Positions 1-5,717 of a stretch of DNA of 7,503 bases are shown piece by piece (position 1 is the stretch's first letter; the number at the start of each line of letters is the position of its first letter). The position numbers and the translations under genes are program-made. The notes under the pieces were generated by a model, which was given only the letters and a program-made list of their open reading frames with translations, was not told the origin of the DNA and made no database searches. The DNA is taken from the NCBI GenBank assembly GCA_002321335.1, contig DCMG01000170.1, forward strand, positions 1 through 7,503, written 5' to 3'. This stretch comes from Bacteroidales bacterium UBA1628. GTDB taxonomy: Bacteria > Bacteroidota > Bacteroidia > Bacteroidales > UBA932.

Positions 1-2278
1 TTGAGGTGATCTGTTTTGTGACGCCAAACTGTGCAACGATATTGTCGGAGACATTCGGTTGCGCCAAAGAACCAATCAGGACATCACCGTCAGCGACACT
101 CTGCGAGGCGATCAAGTTGTTCCAGTTACGGACAAATGCCAGGTCGGCGTTGACGAACCATTGCTCAAGAGGAATCTTAAAGTCGTAATGCAGGTTGGCG
201 GAGAGGGTTTTGGTGTCGGACAGGATGCCGGAGGAGACTCGCACAGTCGTTTCATCAAGGCGAACCGGTGCAGTCAATAAATCCAAAGCGTCTCCGAATG
301 TTCTTGAATATGAAGCCGTCGCCCTCAGCACGGAACGAGGACTCACATTCCAGTTGAAAAATATGTCAGGGCACACCGAGAAATACAAGTCACTTCGCAG
401 CCTCGACGCTTCTGCAAGTTCAGCGCACATCAAACCCTGTGACCGGTCACTGAGCCTGTCGAAGTGACCACAAATAGAAGATACTACACGACAATGCTCG
501 TTGGGGGCGGTCGGGGAAAGACTATTTTCAAAATTTTGCACGTTACCAAAATTTTGAAAATAGTCTTTTCCCTCTTGCCGTGAGGAGATTTTGTCCAACC
601 TTATGGGGAGCTCTGCGCGGAAGACGTATTTGCGGTGAGTATGGGTATATTCATACTGGGGAGCGACTGCAAGTCTTAATTGTGAATACGTTACGTCATT
701 TTGGCCTGCTGAAAGCTTGTCGTCAAGTGACGTGGTGATGTTGTCAGATGAATAGTTCAGCATCAAGGGAACATAAAGTCTGTTTGAGCCGCTTTCAAAG
801 ACGGCGGAAAGGCTGTTTTCGGTGCGGATGCCTTTGCTTTTGGCGTTTTGGAATATTCCTTTATCTTCATCATCTGTAATCTCCAGACAGGCGGTCGGGG
901 CTTCTGAATATTCAAGGACAGAGGAAGCGTTCCAGCGAAGTTTGGAGGTCCGCCATCGGGCGGTGAAGTTGTTCTTTAAGTCGACATCTCTTAAGGTCTG
1001 GCTCTGAACGAGCATATTCCCGTTTTGGCCAGTCGGCACGGTGGATTCGCGGGAGGCCGCTTTCAGCGAAAAATCTTCGTTGATGTAGCATTTTGGTGAG
1101 TTGTTCTGGAATGTCATTGAGAGCCAAGGCTTCCGGAGTGTCGATTCGGGAGAGACCGATCGGTTCACCTGCATATTCCCGGAACCATCGTAGTAGAGGC
1201 TGGTTTGGGAATATTCATATCCGCTATTTGAGGTGGAGTAACCGGCGTTGGCTTTTATGGTGGAGTTGCGGCCGGTCTTGCGTATAGCGTTCATTGTGAG
1301 AAGAATGTCGGACGGAGACAGGAAACGTTCCGGTTTGAGAGGCGTCTGCGAGGTGGAGAGATTACCGAGCAGTTCCGAGGCTTTGGATTCAGAGACGGAG
1401 GATTCAGTCAGGGTTTTACCGCCGTCGGTCGCGAACGAAGTGATGTTGCCGGTTTTGACCGTGGCAATCGCTTGGGTTTTAGGTGCGAACAGCATTCCAG
1501 CACCGCTCAGCGAGTACAGCCAATCGTCTCCATAGCCGGCCGCTGCCTCATAGGTACCTGTCGGTTTGAGTTTCGCCTTGTCGCTGAGTTTGATGTTGAT
1601 GGCGACATCATCGGAAAAGACATCCTTGTCCACCTTCGCCTCTTGATGGTTGCTGAGTACCTGGACCTGATTGACGTATGACGCGGGAATATTCGTGGTC
1701 GCGATGTTGTATTTGCCGCCGAGAAGGTCCAAGCCTTCGATGTAGAACTTGGAAATGTCTTTGCCAAGATACTTTATCGCGCCCGCTTCCGTGACATCTA
1801 ATCCCGGCAGTTTCTTGATGGCGTCCTTGAGGGTGTAGTCGCTTCTCGTAGCATAGGCGGAAAGGGAATATGAAAGGGTGTCGCCTCGCTGGTGGATCGC
1901 CGGGGCCCTGACCACAACTTCCTTTAACGCCGTGGCTTTTTCTTTCATCGTAAGGTTGTACCCGGCGATAGAGGAGCACGGCAGCGTTACGGTTGCAGAT
2001 TCATAACCAAGGCATTCCACAGAGACAGTCACCTGCTGTACGTCCGTCTTGAAATGAATCTCGTAATGTCCTGACTCATCCACCATTGAATATCCAAGGA
2101 CGGCTTCCTGTACGGCGACTTTCACTATGGCTCCGCTGACCGCTACCCCTGATTCGTCCTTCACCGTGCCTTTAACTGACAGTTGCCTTGGGATTTTCGC
2201 CCCGTTTTCGGCAGTGTTTTGGGCACAAGTGGCTATTCCCGCCATCAGAACGGCAAGGCAAAGGAACAATCTTCTCAT
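1..2278 (-). CDS. TonB-dependent outer-membrane receptor with carboxypeptidase-regulatory-like domain (3' end outside window)
   Basis: The minus frame from the ATG at 2278 stays open for 759 codons to the left edge, so the C-terminus is missing. Residues 1-19 form a signal peptide (RRLFLCLAVLMAG core, likely cut at TCA/Q). Residues about 33-112 resemble a carboxypeptidase-regulatory-like beta-sandwich (VKGTVKDESGVAVSGAIV, then GHYEIHF and VECLGYES). Residues about 120-225 look like the plug: VVVRAP, GDTLSYS, KLPGLDV at 156-162, KFYIEGLDLLGG, ASYVNQVQVL. The remainder is rich in alternating aromatic/polar strands, as in a 22-strand barrel. Receptors of this type are commonly found beside GLPGLI genes, as here, with only 7 bases between the two, which suggests co-transcription. 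They are outer-membrane, TonB-energised transporters; the substrate is unknown. Residues about 571-630 are encoded by repeat DNA (palindrome plus REP-like element) and look unlike the flanking barrel, although the frame is kept. Confidence 0.88.
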   Translation of the reverse strand, partial: MRRLFLCLAVLMAGIATCAQNTAENGAKIPRQLSVKGTVKDESGVAVSGAIVKVAVQEAVLGYSMVDESGHYEIHFKTDVQQVTVSVECLGYESATVTLPCSSIAGYNLTMKEKATALKEVVVRAPAIHQRGDTLSYSLSAYATRSDYTLKDAIKKLPGLDVTEAGAIKYLGKDISKFYIEGLDLLGGKYNIATTNIPASYVNQVQVLSNHQEAKVDKDVFSDDVAINIKLSDKAKLKPTGTYEAAAGYGDDWLYSLSGAGMLFAPKTQAIATVKTGNITSFATDGGKTLTESSVSESKASELLGNLSTSQTPLKPERFLSPSDILLTMNAIRKTGRNSTIKANAGYSTSNSGYEYSQTSLYYDGSGNMQVNRSVSPESTLRKPWLSMTFQNNSPKCYINEDFSLKAASRESTVPTGQNGNMLVQSQTLRDVDLKNNFTARWRTSKLRWNASSVLEYSEAPTACLEITDDEDKGIFQNAKSKGIRTENSLSAVFESGSNRLYVPLMLNYSSDNITTSLDDKLSAGQNDVTYSQLRLAVAPQYEYTHTHRKYVFRAELPIRLDKISSRQEGKDYFQNFGNVQNFENSLSPTAPNEHCRVVSSICGHFDRLSDRSQGLMCAELAEASRLRSDLYFSVCPDIFFNWNVSPRSVLRATASYSRTFGDALDLLTAPVRLDETTVRVSSGILSDTKTLSANLHYDFKIPLEQWFVNADLAFVRNWNNLIASQSVADGDVLIGSLAQPNVSDNIVAQFGVTKQITS
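389..469. repeat. REP-like palindromic repeat cluster inside the receptor gene
   Basis: On the minus strand, 468-443 reads GTCACTTCGACAGGCTCAG then TGACCGG. It has complementary ends (GTCACT/AGTGAC) and runs into a perfect 12-base palindrome, GTGACCGGTCAC, at 439-450. A diverged opposite-facing partner starts at 389 (GTCACTTCGCAGCCTCGACGC). The pair therefore resembles a head-to-head REP doublet. A second copy of the 26-base core lies at 5729-5754 with one mismatch. Inside the receptor it is translated as FDRLSDRS and AELAEASRLRSD. Confidence 0.75.
516..569. repeat. Long near-perfect inverted repeat inside the receptor gene
   Basis: Bases 517-538 (AAAGACTATTTTCAAAATTT plus TG) are the exact reverse complement of 547-568, giving 22 paired bases around an 8-base loop (CACGTTAC). 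Bases 516 and 569 could add a G-T pair. Each arm contains the 10-base palindrome CAAAATTTTG. It lies in frame in the receptor gene and encodes the mirrored peptide YFQNFGNVQNFEN. At this position and length it is not an obvious terminator; it looks like the footprint of a small inverted-repeat element. Confidence 0.85.
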
Positions 2279-2285
2279 TGCTAAA

Positions 2286-3128
2286 TTATCTTATCTCCAG
2301 AGGAATATACCCGTTCGGGCGAAGCCGTAACTGCATTACGTTGATCAGAACGGCCTTCCCGCCATCGTCATATTTCTGGATGCTCATCTCGCTGATGGCC
2401 TCGACAGGCAGGTTCTGCATCGGGTTCTCCTCGAAATGATTCTTGGATTTGATGAACTTCTCCCTTGTCGTTGAGATGACGTTCGTGGCATTGCTTTCAG
2501 TTATCGGTGTCGTGCCATTTCTTATGACAATCGCATCGAAATGATGGATTCCTTCATCATCCGCGGCCGATAAGACAAGCCCCGGAAGGCCACACAGTTT
2601 CCAAGGACCGAAAGTGACCGGAATATCCGGTGTGTACCAGACCGTCCATGTTCTGCCACCATATTCCCCACTCGCCTTCTTGCAGGGATAGCCGCAGACG
2701 GTGTCGGATTCTTCGGCCAGTGTCCAATCTATGTTCGGAAAACTTTCAGTGTAGGTGTAGTTGTCTGGGGTTATTGTACTGTAAATTGTGAGATTACCTT
2801 TCGGCTCATTTTGAAGAACTGTCTGGTCGAAAAAGTAATCGTTCCTCATTTCCTTGATCCGGTACGCATCAATCTGCTCCTTAGTGGCACCTTTGCTCTG
2901 GCTGACCGAATCCAGTTGGAAAGCCGAATAGTCATAGAACTTTGCAGATCGCCTGTCAAACTGAAGGATTGTCGAGTAAGTGTCCGTAACGCCTTTCGGG
3001 TTCGTCACTTTATATTCGTAGATGCACTCGATTTCGGAGTTCTTCCGGTCTTGGGTCTGCGCGGAGACCACGATTCCTGATGGCAAAGCCACGGCGACAA
3101 TCATCGCCATAGTCACATTCTTTAGCAT
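2286..3128 (-). CDS. GLPGLI family secreted protein
   Basis: This is a 280-residue protein. Residues 1-23 are a signal peptide (MLKNVTMAMIVAVALPSG core, cleavage near VSA/Q), so it acts in the periplasm or outside the inner membrane. The family-defining motif is intact: KLCGLPGL at 177-184, preceded by the aromatic stretch WTVWYTPDIPVTFGPW (161-176) and followed by a strand, HHFDAIVI. The C-terminal NGYIPLEIR matches the position where relatives end in a short NPIELE-like tail. Three cysteines (145, 149, 179) flank the motif and could pair or bind metal, which is inference. The biochemical function of the family is not established. The ATG at 3128 begins the signal peptide, so this start is preferred. 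The stop is 7 bases before the receptor ATG, suggesting the two products act together in the envelope. Confidence 0.9.
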   Translation of the reverse strand: MLKNVTMAMIVAVALPSGIVVSAQTQDRKNSEIECIYEYKVTNPKGVTDTYSTILQFDRRSAKFYDYSAFQLDSVSQSKGATKEQIDAYRIKEMRNDYFFDQTVLQNEPKGNLTIYSTITPDNYTYTESFPNIDWTLAEESDTVCGYPCKKASGEYGGRTWTVWYTPDIPVTFGPWKLCGLPGLVLSAADDEGIHHFDAIVIRNGTTPITESNATNVISTTREKFIKSKNHFEENPMQNLPVEAISEMSIQKYDDGGKAVLINVMQLRLRPNGYIPLEIR

Positions 3129-3147
3129 AATATTTCGATTTATGGTT

Positions 3148-3219
3148 CGTGCGTATAAAGTGCTGTTCTACGCAGCCGCTTCCACACATCACGTGCGTAT
3201 AAACACCATTCCACGCACG
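3148..3219. repeat. Direct repeat plus inverted repeat between plug-like and GLPGLI genes
   Basis: The 12-mer CGTGCGTATAAA occurs at 3148-3159 and again at 3192-3203, 44 bases apart. The second copy also forms an inverted repeat with ACGCACG at 3213-3219 (7-base stem, 14-base loop), placed just after the stop of the plug-like gene. No T-run follows the stem on the minus strand, so it is not a typical terminator. It may be a protein-binding or RNA-processing site in the 93-base gap. Confidence 0.5.
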
Positions 3220-3221
3220 GA

Positions 3222-3638
3222 CTATTTTGTCGTGACGATGATCACCGAAGCACCGGAGCCCGAGTTGTACTTGCGGGCCTCAGGAGAATCCGGATTCTTT
3301 ATGACCCGCATCTCTTTGATGTTGTCCGGCTTAATGACATTCAACTCTTTCTCAGTCACTACCTTTCCGTTCACAACATAGATCATTTTCGGCTTCGGAG
3401 CTGTCGATGCCGCGTCCTTGCTCCCTTGCAAGGTTGTAATATTATGGGTCCTTATTCCTTCACTCAAGGTTATTGTGTAGCTCAAAATGGTTTTATCCTT
3501 CAACTGCGAGCCATCGAATTTCTCAACTATAGTCTTATCAATCACATAGACATCCACAGTGTCCGCCACTGGACTCCCTACTCCCATGTTTAGAGTGCAA
3601 ATCATTGAAACCAAAGTCGTAAGCATATTCAAAAACAT
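3222..3638 (-). CDS. Small secreted TonB-receptor plug-like domain protein
   Basis: This is a 138-residue protein with an N-terminal hydrophobic segment (about 1-20, LNMLTTLVSMICTLNMGVG) that is probably a signal peptide. Residues 85-138 have the order of a TonB-receptor plug end: IYVVNGK (86-92), IKPDNIKEMRVIKN (102-115), ARKYNSGSGASVIIVTTK (121-138). This matches the usual pattern of a VDG strand, a 'P-D-I-E-S-I-V-L-K' segment and a 'YGSRGANGVILITTK' finish. There is no barrel behind it; a TAG stop follows the TTK. Isolated plug-like proteins occur in Bacteroidota, sometimes with sensor or sigma systems, but their role is not settled. It sits between the anti-sigma-like gene and the GLPGLI gene in the same direction. 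A part in signalling between receptor and anti-sigma factor is a guess. Confidence 0.75.
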   Translation of the reverse strand: MFLNMLTTLVSMICTLNMGVGSPVADTVDVYVIDKTIVEKFDGSQLKDKTILSYTITLSEGIRTHNITTLQGSKDAASTAPKPKMIYVVNGKVVTEKELNVIKPDNIKEMRVIKNPDSPEARKYNSGSGASVIIVTTK

Positions 3639-3704
3639 TTATTGGTTGAACAAAACAGCATTCGCGATAAAGAAACCATTGCAATGTTCTTTTAATAAAT
3701 ACCG

Positions 3705-4274
3705 TCAATCATTCATAGCCAGAAGCTGGATCTCCCCTGACGCCCCGTCACGCATCATCCTGAAGCCGCAGCGAGTTCCGTCTTTCAGTATCACCGTGAC
3801 AATCACGCTGCCATCAATAGGCTTTGCCGCCACACTCTCGACATCCTCAGAGTTGAGTTCAGCCAAAGCACTGATACTCTGAGCGATCTCCAGTGGAGTG
3901 AAATCCGTTGACGCAGCCTTTGGTCGAAGAATCAAAAACAAAGCGACAGCAGCAGCGCAAGCAGCAAAGGTTGAAATGCTTTTGAATATGATGTCACGCT
4001 TCTTGGCCTGCCTTGAATCTGGCTCACGCAACTTAAATTCAGCAGCCTCGTCACCTCCGAACAGCCGATTATATTCATTCACATTGTTTTGTGAATATGC
4101 CTCCGCAGACGGAGCCGAGATATTTATAAGCAGCGCGACAGCTTTTTCATCGGCATCGACTGCCGAAACTTCAGTGTAGTAAGCCCTCAAGCAGCGTTCC
4201 TCTTCAGGAGTCGTGTCCGCATTCAAGTAGCGCTCGATCAACGCTTTCCTATATTCCTTATCCTCTATTTTCAT
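3705..4274 (-). CDS. Anti-sigma factor-like single-pass membrane protein
   Basis: This is a 189-residue protein. The N-terminal cytoplasmic part opens with RKALIERYLNADTTPEEERC (9-28), resembling the N-terminal sigma-binding helix of FecR-like anti-sigma proteins of Bacteroidota. One membrane helix spans about 98-116 (SISTFAACAAAVALFLILR), with KKR at 91-93 on the inner side. The periplasmic tail is only about 70 residues and shows no recognisable FecR domain or the usual long beta-rich sensor region. Its ATG lies 3 bases after the sigma-factor stop (translational coupling likely), which supports the anti-sigma role more strongly than sequence does. It presumably holds the sigma factor at the inner membrane until an envelope signal arrives. 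The short tail suggests the signal is sensed by another protein, possibly the plug-like one downstream. Confidence 0.75.
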   Translation of the reverse strand: MKIEDKEYRKALIERYLNADTTPEEERCLRAYYTEVSAVDADEKAVALLINISAPSAEAYSQNNVNEYNRLFGGDEAAEFKLREPDSRQAKKRDIIFKSISTFAACAAAVALFLILRPKAASTDFTPLEIAQSISALAELNSEDVESVAAKPIDGSVIVTVILKDGTRCGFRMMRDGASGEIQLLAMND

Positions 4275-4277
4275 CGC

Positions 4278-4772
4278 TCAGATCATTTTCTTAAGTTCCT
4301 CCAGCATCAGCCTGCGTGCCGCTGAGATGTTGGTTTTGACGCTGGTTTTCGGCTTTCCCGTCCGAGCCGCGATTTCGTCCAACGAAAGTTCATCCTCGTT
4401 GCGAAGGATCACGCATTCCCGCTGACTATCAGTCAGATGACTCAGCAAATCACGTCTCAGAATCGCAACATCATTCCTGTCAGTCGCCGCCGAAGCCAAT
4501 GAGCCACCAGGGTAGTCCCTCTCCCCTATCGGTTGAGTCCGAAACCTTAGCCTCCGATAATGATCCACGCAGATGTTCTTCGCGATCCGCACCGCCAACG
4601 CCTCCACATTCCTCGGCTCCATCCCTTTGCTGACGAATCCCCACAAAGCCATAAGCGCCTCCTGGACGATATCCTCCGCATCCTCGGACGCGTCCGCAAC
4701 CCGGAGGTACTTCCGCACCACCGCCAGCAACTTCTGCCTCACCTTTTCGGAGATATATTCAAAATCGTCCAT
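4278..4772 (-). CDS. ECF-type sigma-70 family RNA polymerase sigma factor
   Basis: This is a 164-residue protein with the two ECF domains. Region 2 covers about residues 10-78, with DAEDIVQEALMALW (31-44, the -10 recognition and core-binding helices) and AKNICVDHYRR (64-74). Region 4 covers about 108-160, with LTDSQRECVILRNEDELSLD (113-132), then an HTH of the type EIAARTGKPKTSVKTNISAAR. The length is normal for an ECF factor without extra domains. It is the first gene of the five-gene minus-strand block and stops 3 bases before the anti-sigma-like gene. It likely directs transcription of this cluster, though its promoter motif cannot be read from one site. The ATG at 4772 gives the normal N-terminus. 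Confidence 0.92.
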   Translation of the reverse strand: MDDFEYISEKVRQKLLAVVRKYLRVADASEDAEDIVQEALMALWGFVSKGMEPRNVEALAVRIAKNICVDHYRRLRFRTQPIGERDYPGGSLASAATDRNDVAILRRDLLSHLTDSQRECVILRNEDELSLDEIAARTGKPKTSVKTNISAARRLMLEELKKMI

Positions 4773-4870
4773 TCTCTACTGGATTTATCAACGGCTCATT
4801 TTCCTACGCCTACTTATCAGTCGCAGAAAACGCCCGAAAGTAAAAATTAGAGAATTATATACGAATTGAC
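4773..4870 (-). promoter_or_regulatory. Probable upstream region of the sigma-factor operon
   Basis: About 100 bases upstream of the sigma ATG are A/T-rich on the minus strand (TATATAATTC near 4860-4851, then CTAATTTTTAC). It is the only sensible place for the operon promoter, but no exact TAnnTTTG element was found, so the site is assigned by position only. An ECF-dependent, autoregulated promoter would explain the lack of the housekeeping motif. Confidence 0.3.
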
Positions 4871-5158
4871 TACTCTTTCACATAGCTTCAGCGCACATTG
4901 AATTCCGCACCATGACAAATAAGCCGGTAGGGTTGCCTTTTCAAAGGACGCACGCGTTGCCATTTTGCGAGATGGCGGCATACGATCATGCCTCCACGCC
5001 ATTGTGAGGCGCAGTTGTATGCCGGCTATGCCTCCGGAAACCATAGTCGGCATATCCACAGGCTTCTCGCCGTACTCAGGGCTGGTTTGCGTGCCGCCAT
5101 ATTCACAAAATGCGGGTGTCCCAACTCGAAAATCGTTCTGCAACTGCTTATGTGCCAT
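4847..5158 (-). CDS. Doubtful ORF, possibly part of a dispersed repeat
   Basis: An ATG at 5158 opens a frame encoding MAHKQLQNDFRVGTPAFCEY and so on to a TAA at 4847. I recognise no domain. The frame ends inside the likely promoter region of the sigma operon, which argues against a real gene. The DNA has several internal repeats, including GGAGGCAT twice and GGCATACGATCATGCC (a 5-base-stem hairpin) at about 4977-4992. It also contains GCCGGC flanked by direct TATGCC copies. The region more likely represents a dispersed element or decayed gene than a working protein. Confidence 0.2.
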   Translation of the reverse strand: MAHKQLQNDFRVGTPAFCEYGGTQTSPEYGEKPVDMPTMVSGGIAGIQLRLTMAWRHDRMPPSRKMATRASFEKATLPAYLSWCGIQCALKLCERVVNSYIIL

Positions 5159-5212
5159 GTTAGTCAACTGCGGTATAGTTACCTAATATAAATTGAAGGA
5201 AATGCAACACTC

Positions 5213-5460
5213 AGAAGCTGTTTTGAAATGAATCAAAAATTTCGTTATGATGCTCATAAATAATTGGTTATTAGTTATTTAATTAACAATATTTCATAAC
5301 TTTATAATTATAAAGCAGTTAAGTTATGAAGATGTATTCAACCAATCTCACTGATAATCAGTGGCAAGTTATAGAATAAATCATAAACGCGCAAGAAAGG
5401 AAGAGGAAATATGTTCTCGCGTTAACTCAATCTACTTTGTTAACATCTCTACCTACTGCA
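5213..5460 (+). pseudogene. 5' remnant of an IS5-type transposase (insertion-sequence relic)
   Basis: From the ATG at 5326 the plus frame reads MKMYSTNLTDNQWQVIE, a TAA stop at 5377-5379, then IINAQERKRKY. This matches the usual N-terminus of IS5-family transposases of Bacteroidota (YSTNLTDxQWQVIEKII...ERKRK), with a sense codon changed to TAA. After about 5412 the frame is lost; a piece like VNSIYFVN (5422-5445, another frame) may correspond to the family's next helix (VNAIFYxVK). No catalytic DDE part follows, so only the 5' end survives. The motif AGAAGCTGTTTTGAAATG at 5213-5230 may be the left end, but no matching right inverted repeat is present in the window. Confidence 0.7.
5293..5330 (+). 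promoter_or_regulatory. Leader hairpin covering the transposase start codon
   Basis: TTCATAACTT (5293-5302) is complementary to AAGTTATGAA (5321-5330), and the latter contains the transposase ATG (5326-5328). Inside lies the 14-base palindrome TTTATAATTATAAA (5301-5314). In many insertion sequences such a hairpin hides the start site when transcription enters from outside, limiting transposase synthesis. Here it is a fossil, because the transposase is broken. Confidence 0.5.
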
Positions 5461-5606
5461 CACTTACCATCAACAAACACCAAGGCTGTCTTTTCCGGCC
5501 TCCACCAGACCAGATTGCCCAGACATGCCCCGTCATTACGCCCGAACATCTTACCGGTGACTGTTCTTTGGCGGAATGACTCTTTCATGTTGTCGGAATA
5601 GTACAT
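5427..5606 (-). CDS. Small ORF of unknown function (59 codons)
   Basis: An ATG at 5606 opens MYYSDNMKESFRQRTVTGKM, continuing through GNLVWWRPEKTALVFVDGKC to VNKVD and TGA at 5427. The frame is open upstream to 5678, so the true start may be earlier or the gene may have lost its 5' part. The composition is protein-like (balanced residues, WW pair, a hydrophobic strand ALVFVDGK). No domain is recognised. Its end overlaps the IS relic on the other strand. It may be a fragment of a gene broken by the mobile element, or a repeat-borne ORF. Confidence 0.3.
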   Translation of the reverse strand: MYYSDNMKESFRQRTVTGKMFGRNDGACLGNLVWWRPEKTALVFVDGKCAVGRDVNKVD

Positions 5607-5636
5607 ATTCCCCTGAACAGCCCCCCTATCATTTCC

Positions 5637-5717
5637 TTTGTCCGAGATATCGGCTTTCTCCCGGACAAGAATCCACAGTCACTATTTGTCCGGGCAATCA
5701 GCCTTTCTCCGGACAAG
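5637..5717. repeat. Alternating half-site array (TTGTCCGG / CCGGACAA)
   Basis: Two 33-base units (5637-5669 and 5685-5717) match at about 25 of 33 positions. Each begins TTTGTCCG and ends CCGGACAAG, so each is itself an inverted repeat with a loop containing TTTCTC. The four half-sites at 5638, 5661, 5686 and 5709 alternate in direction with near-constant spacing (23, 25, 23 bases). The middle pair also forms a 9-base inverted repeat, CCCGGACAA/TTGTCCGGG. Confidence 0.7.

Noticed and set aside
516..569. Intrinsic terminator ending the receptor gene early
   Set aside because: The frame continues through and past the hairpin for at least 170 codons with receptor-like sequence, and the stem is A/T-rich without a proper GC core.
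59..2439. Many short plus- and minus-strand frames across 1-2440
   Set aside because: They are shadows of the single long minus-strand receptor frame and the GLPGLI frame. They lack domains and start contexts.
3898..4179. 93-codon plus-strand frame opposite the anti-sigma gene
   Set aside because: Antisense shadow of a well-supported membrane protein; no motifs.
5361..5579. 72-codon plus-strand frame (MASYRINHKRARKEEEI...)
   Set aside because: It overlaps the transposase relic in another frame. Only the VNSIYFVN piece may be meaningful, as a frameshifted remnant of that transposase.
5637..5717. CRISPR-like array
   Set aside because: Only two 33-base units with imperfect identity and internal symmetry, a spacer of 15 bases, and no cas genes.
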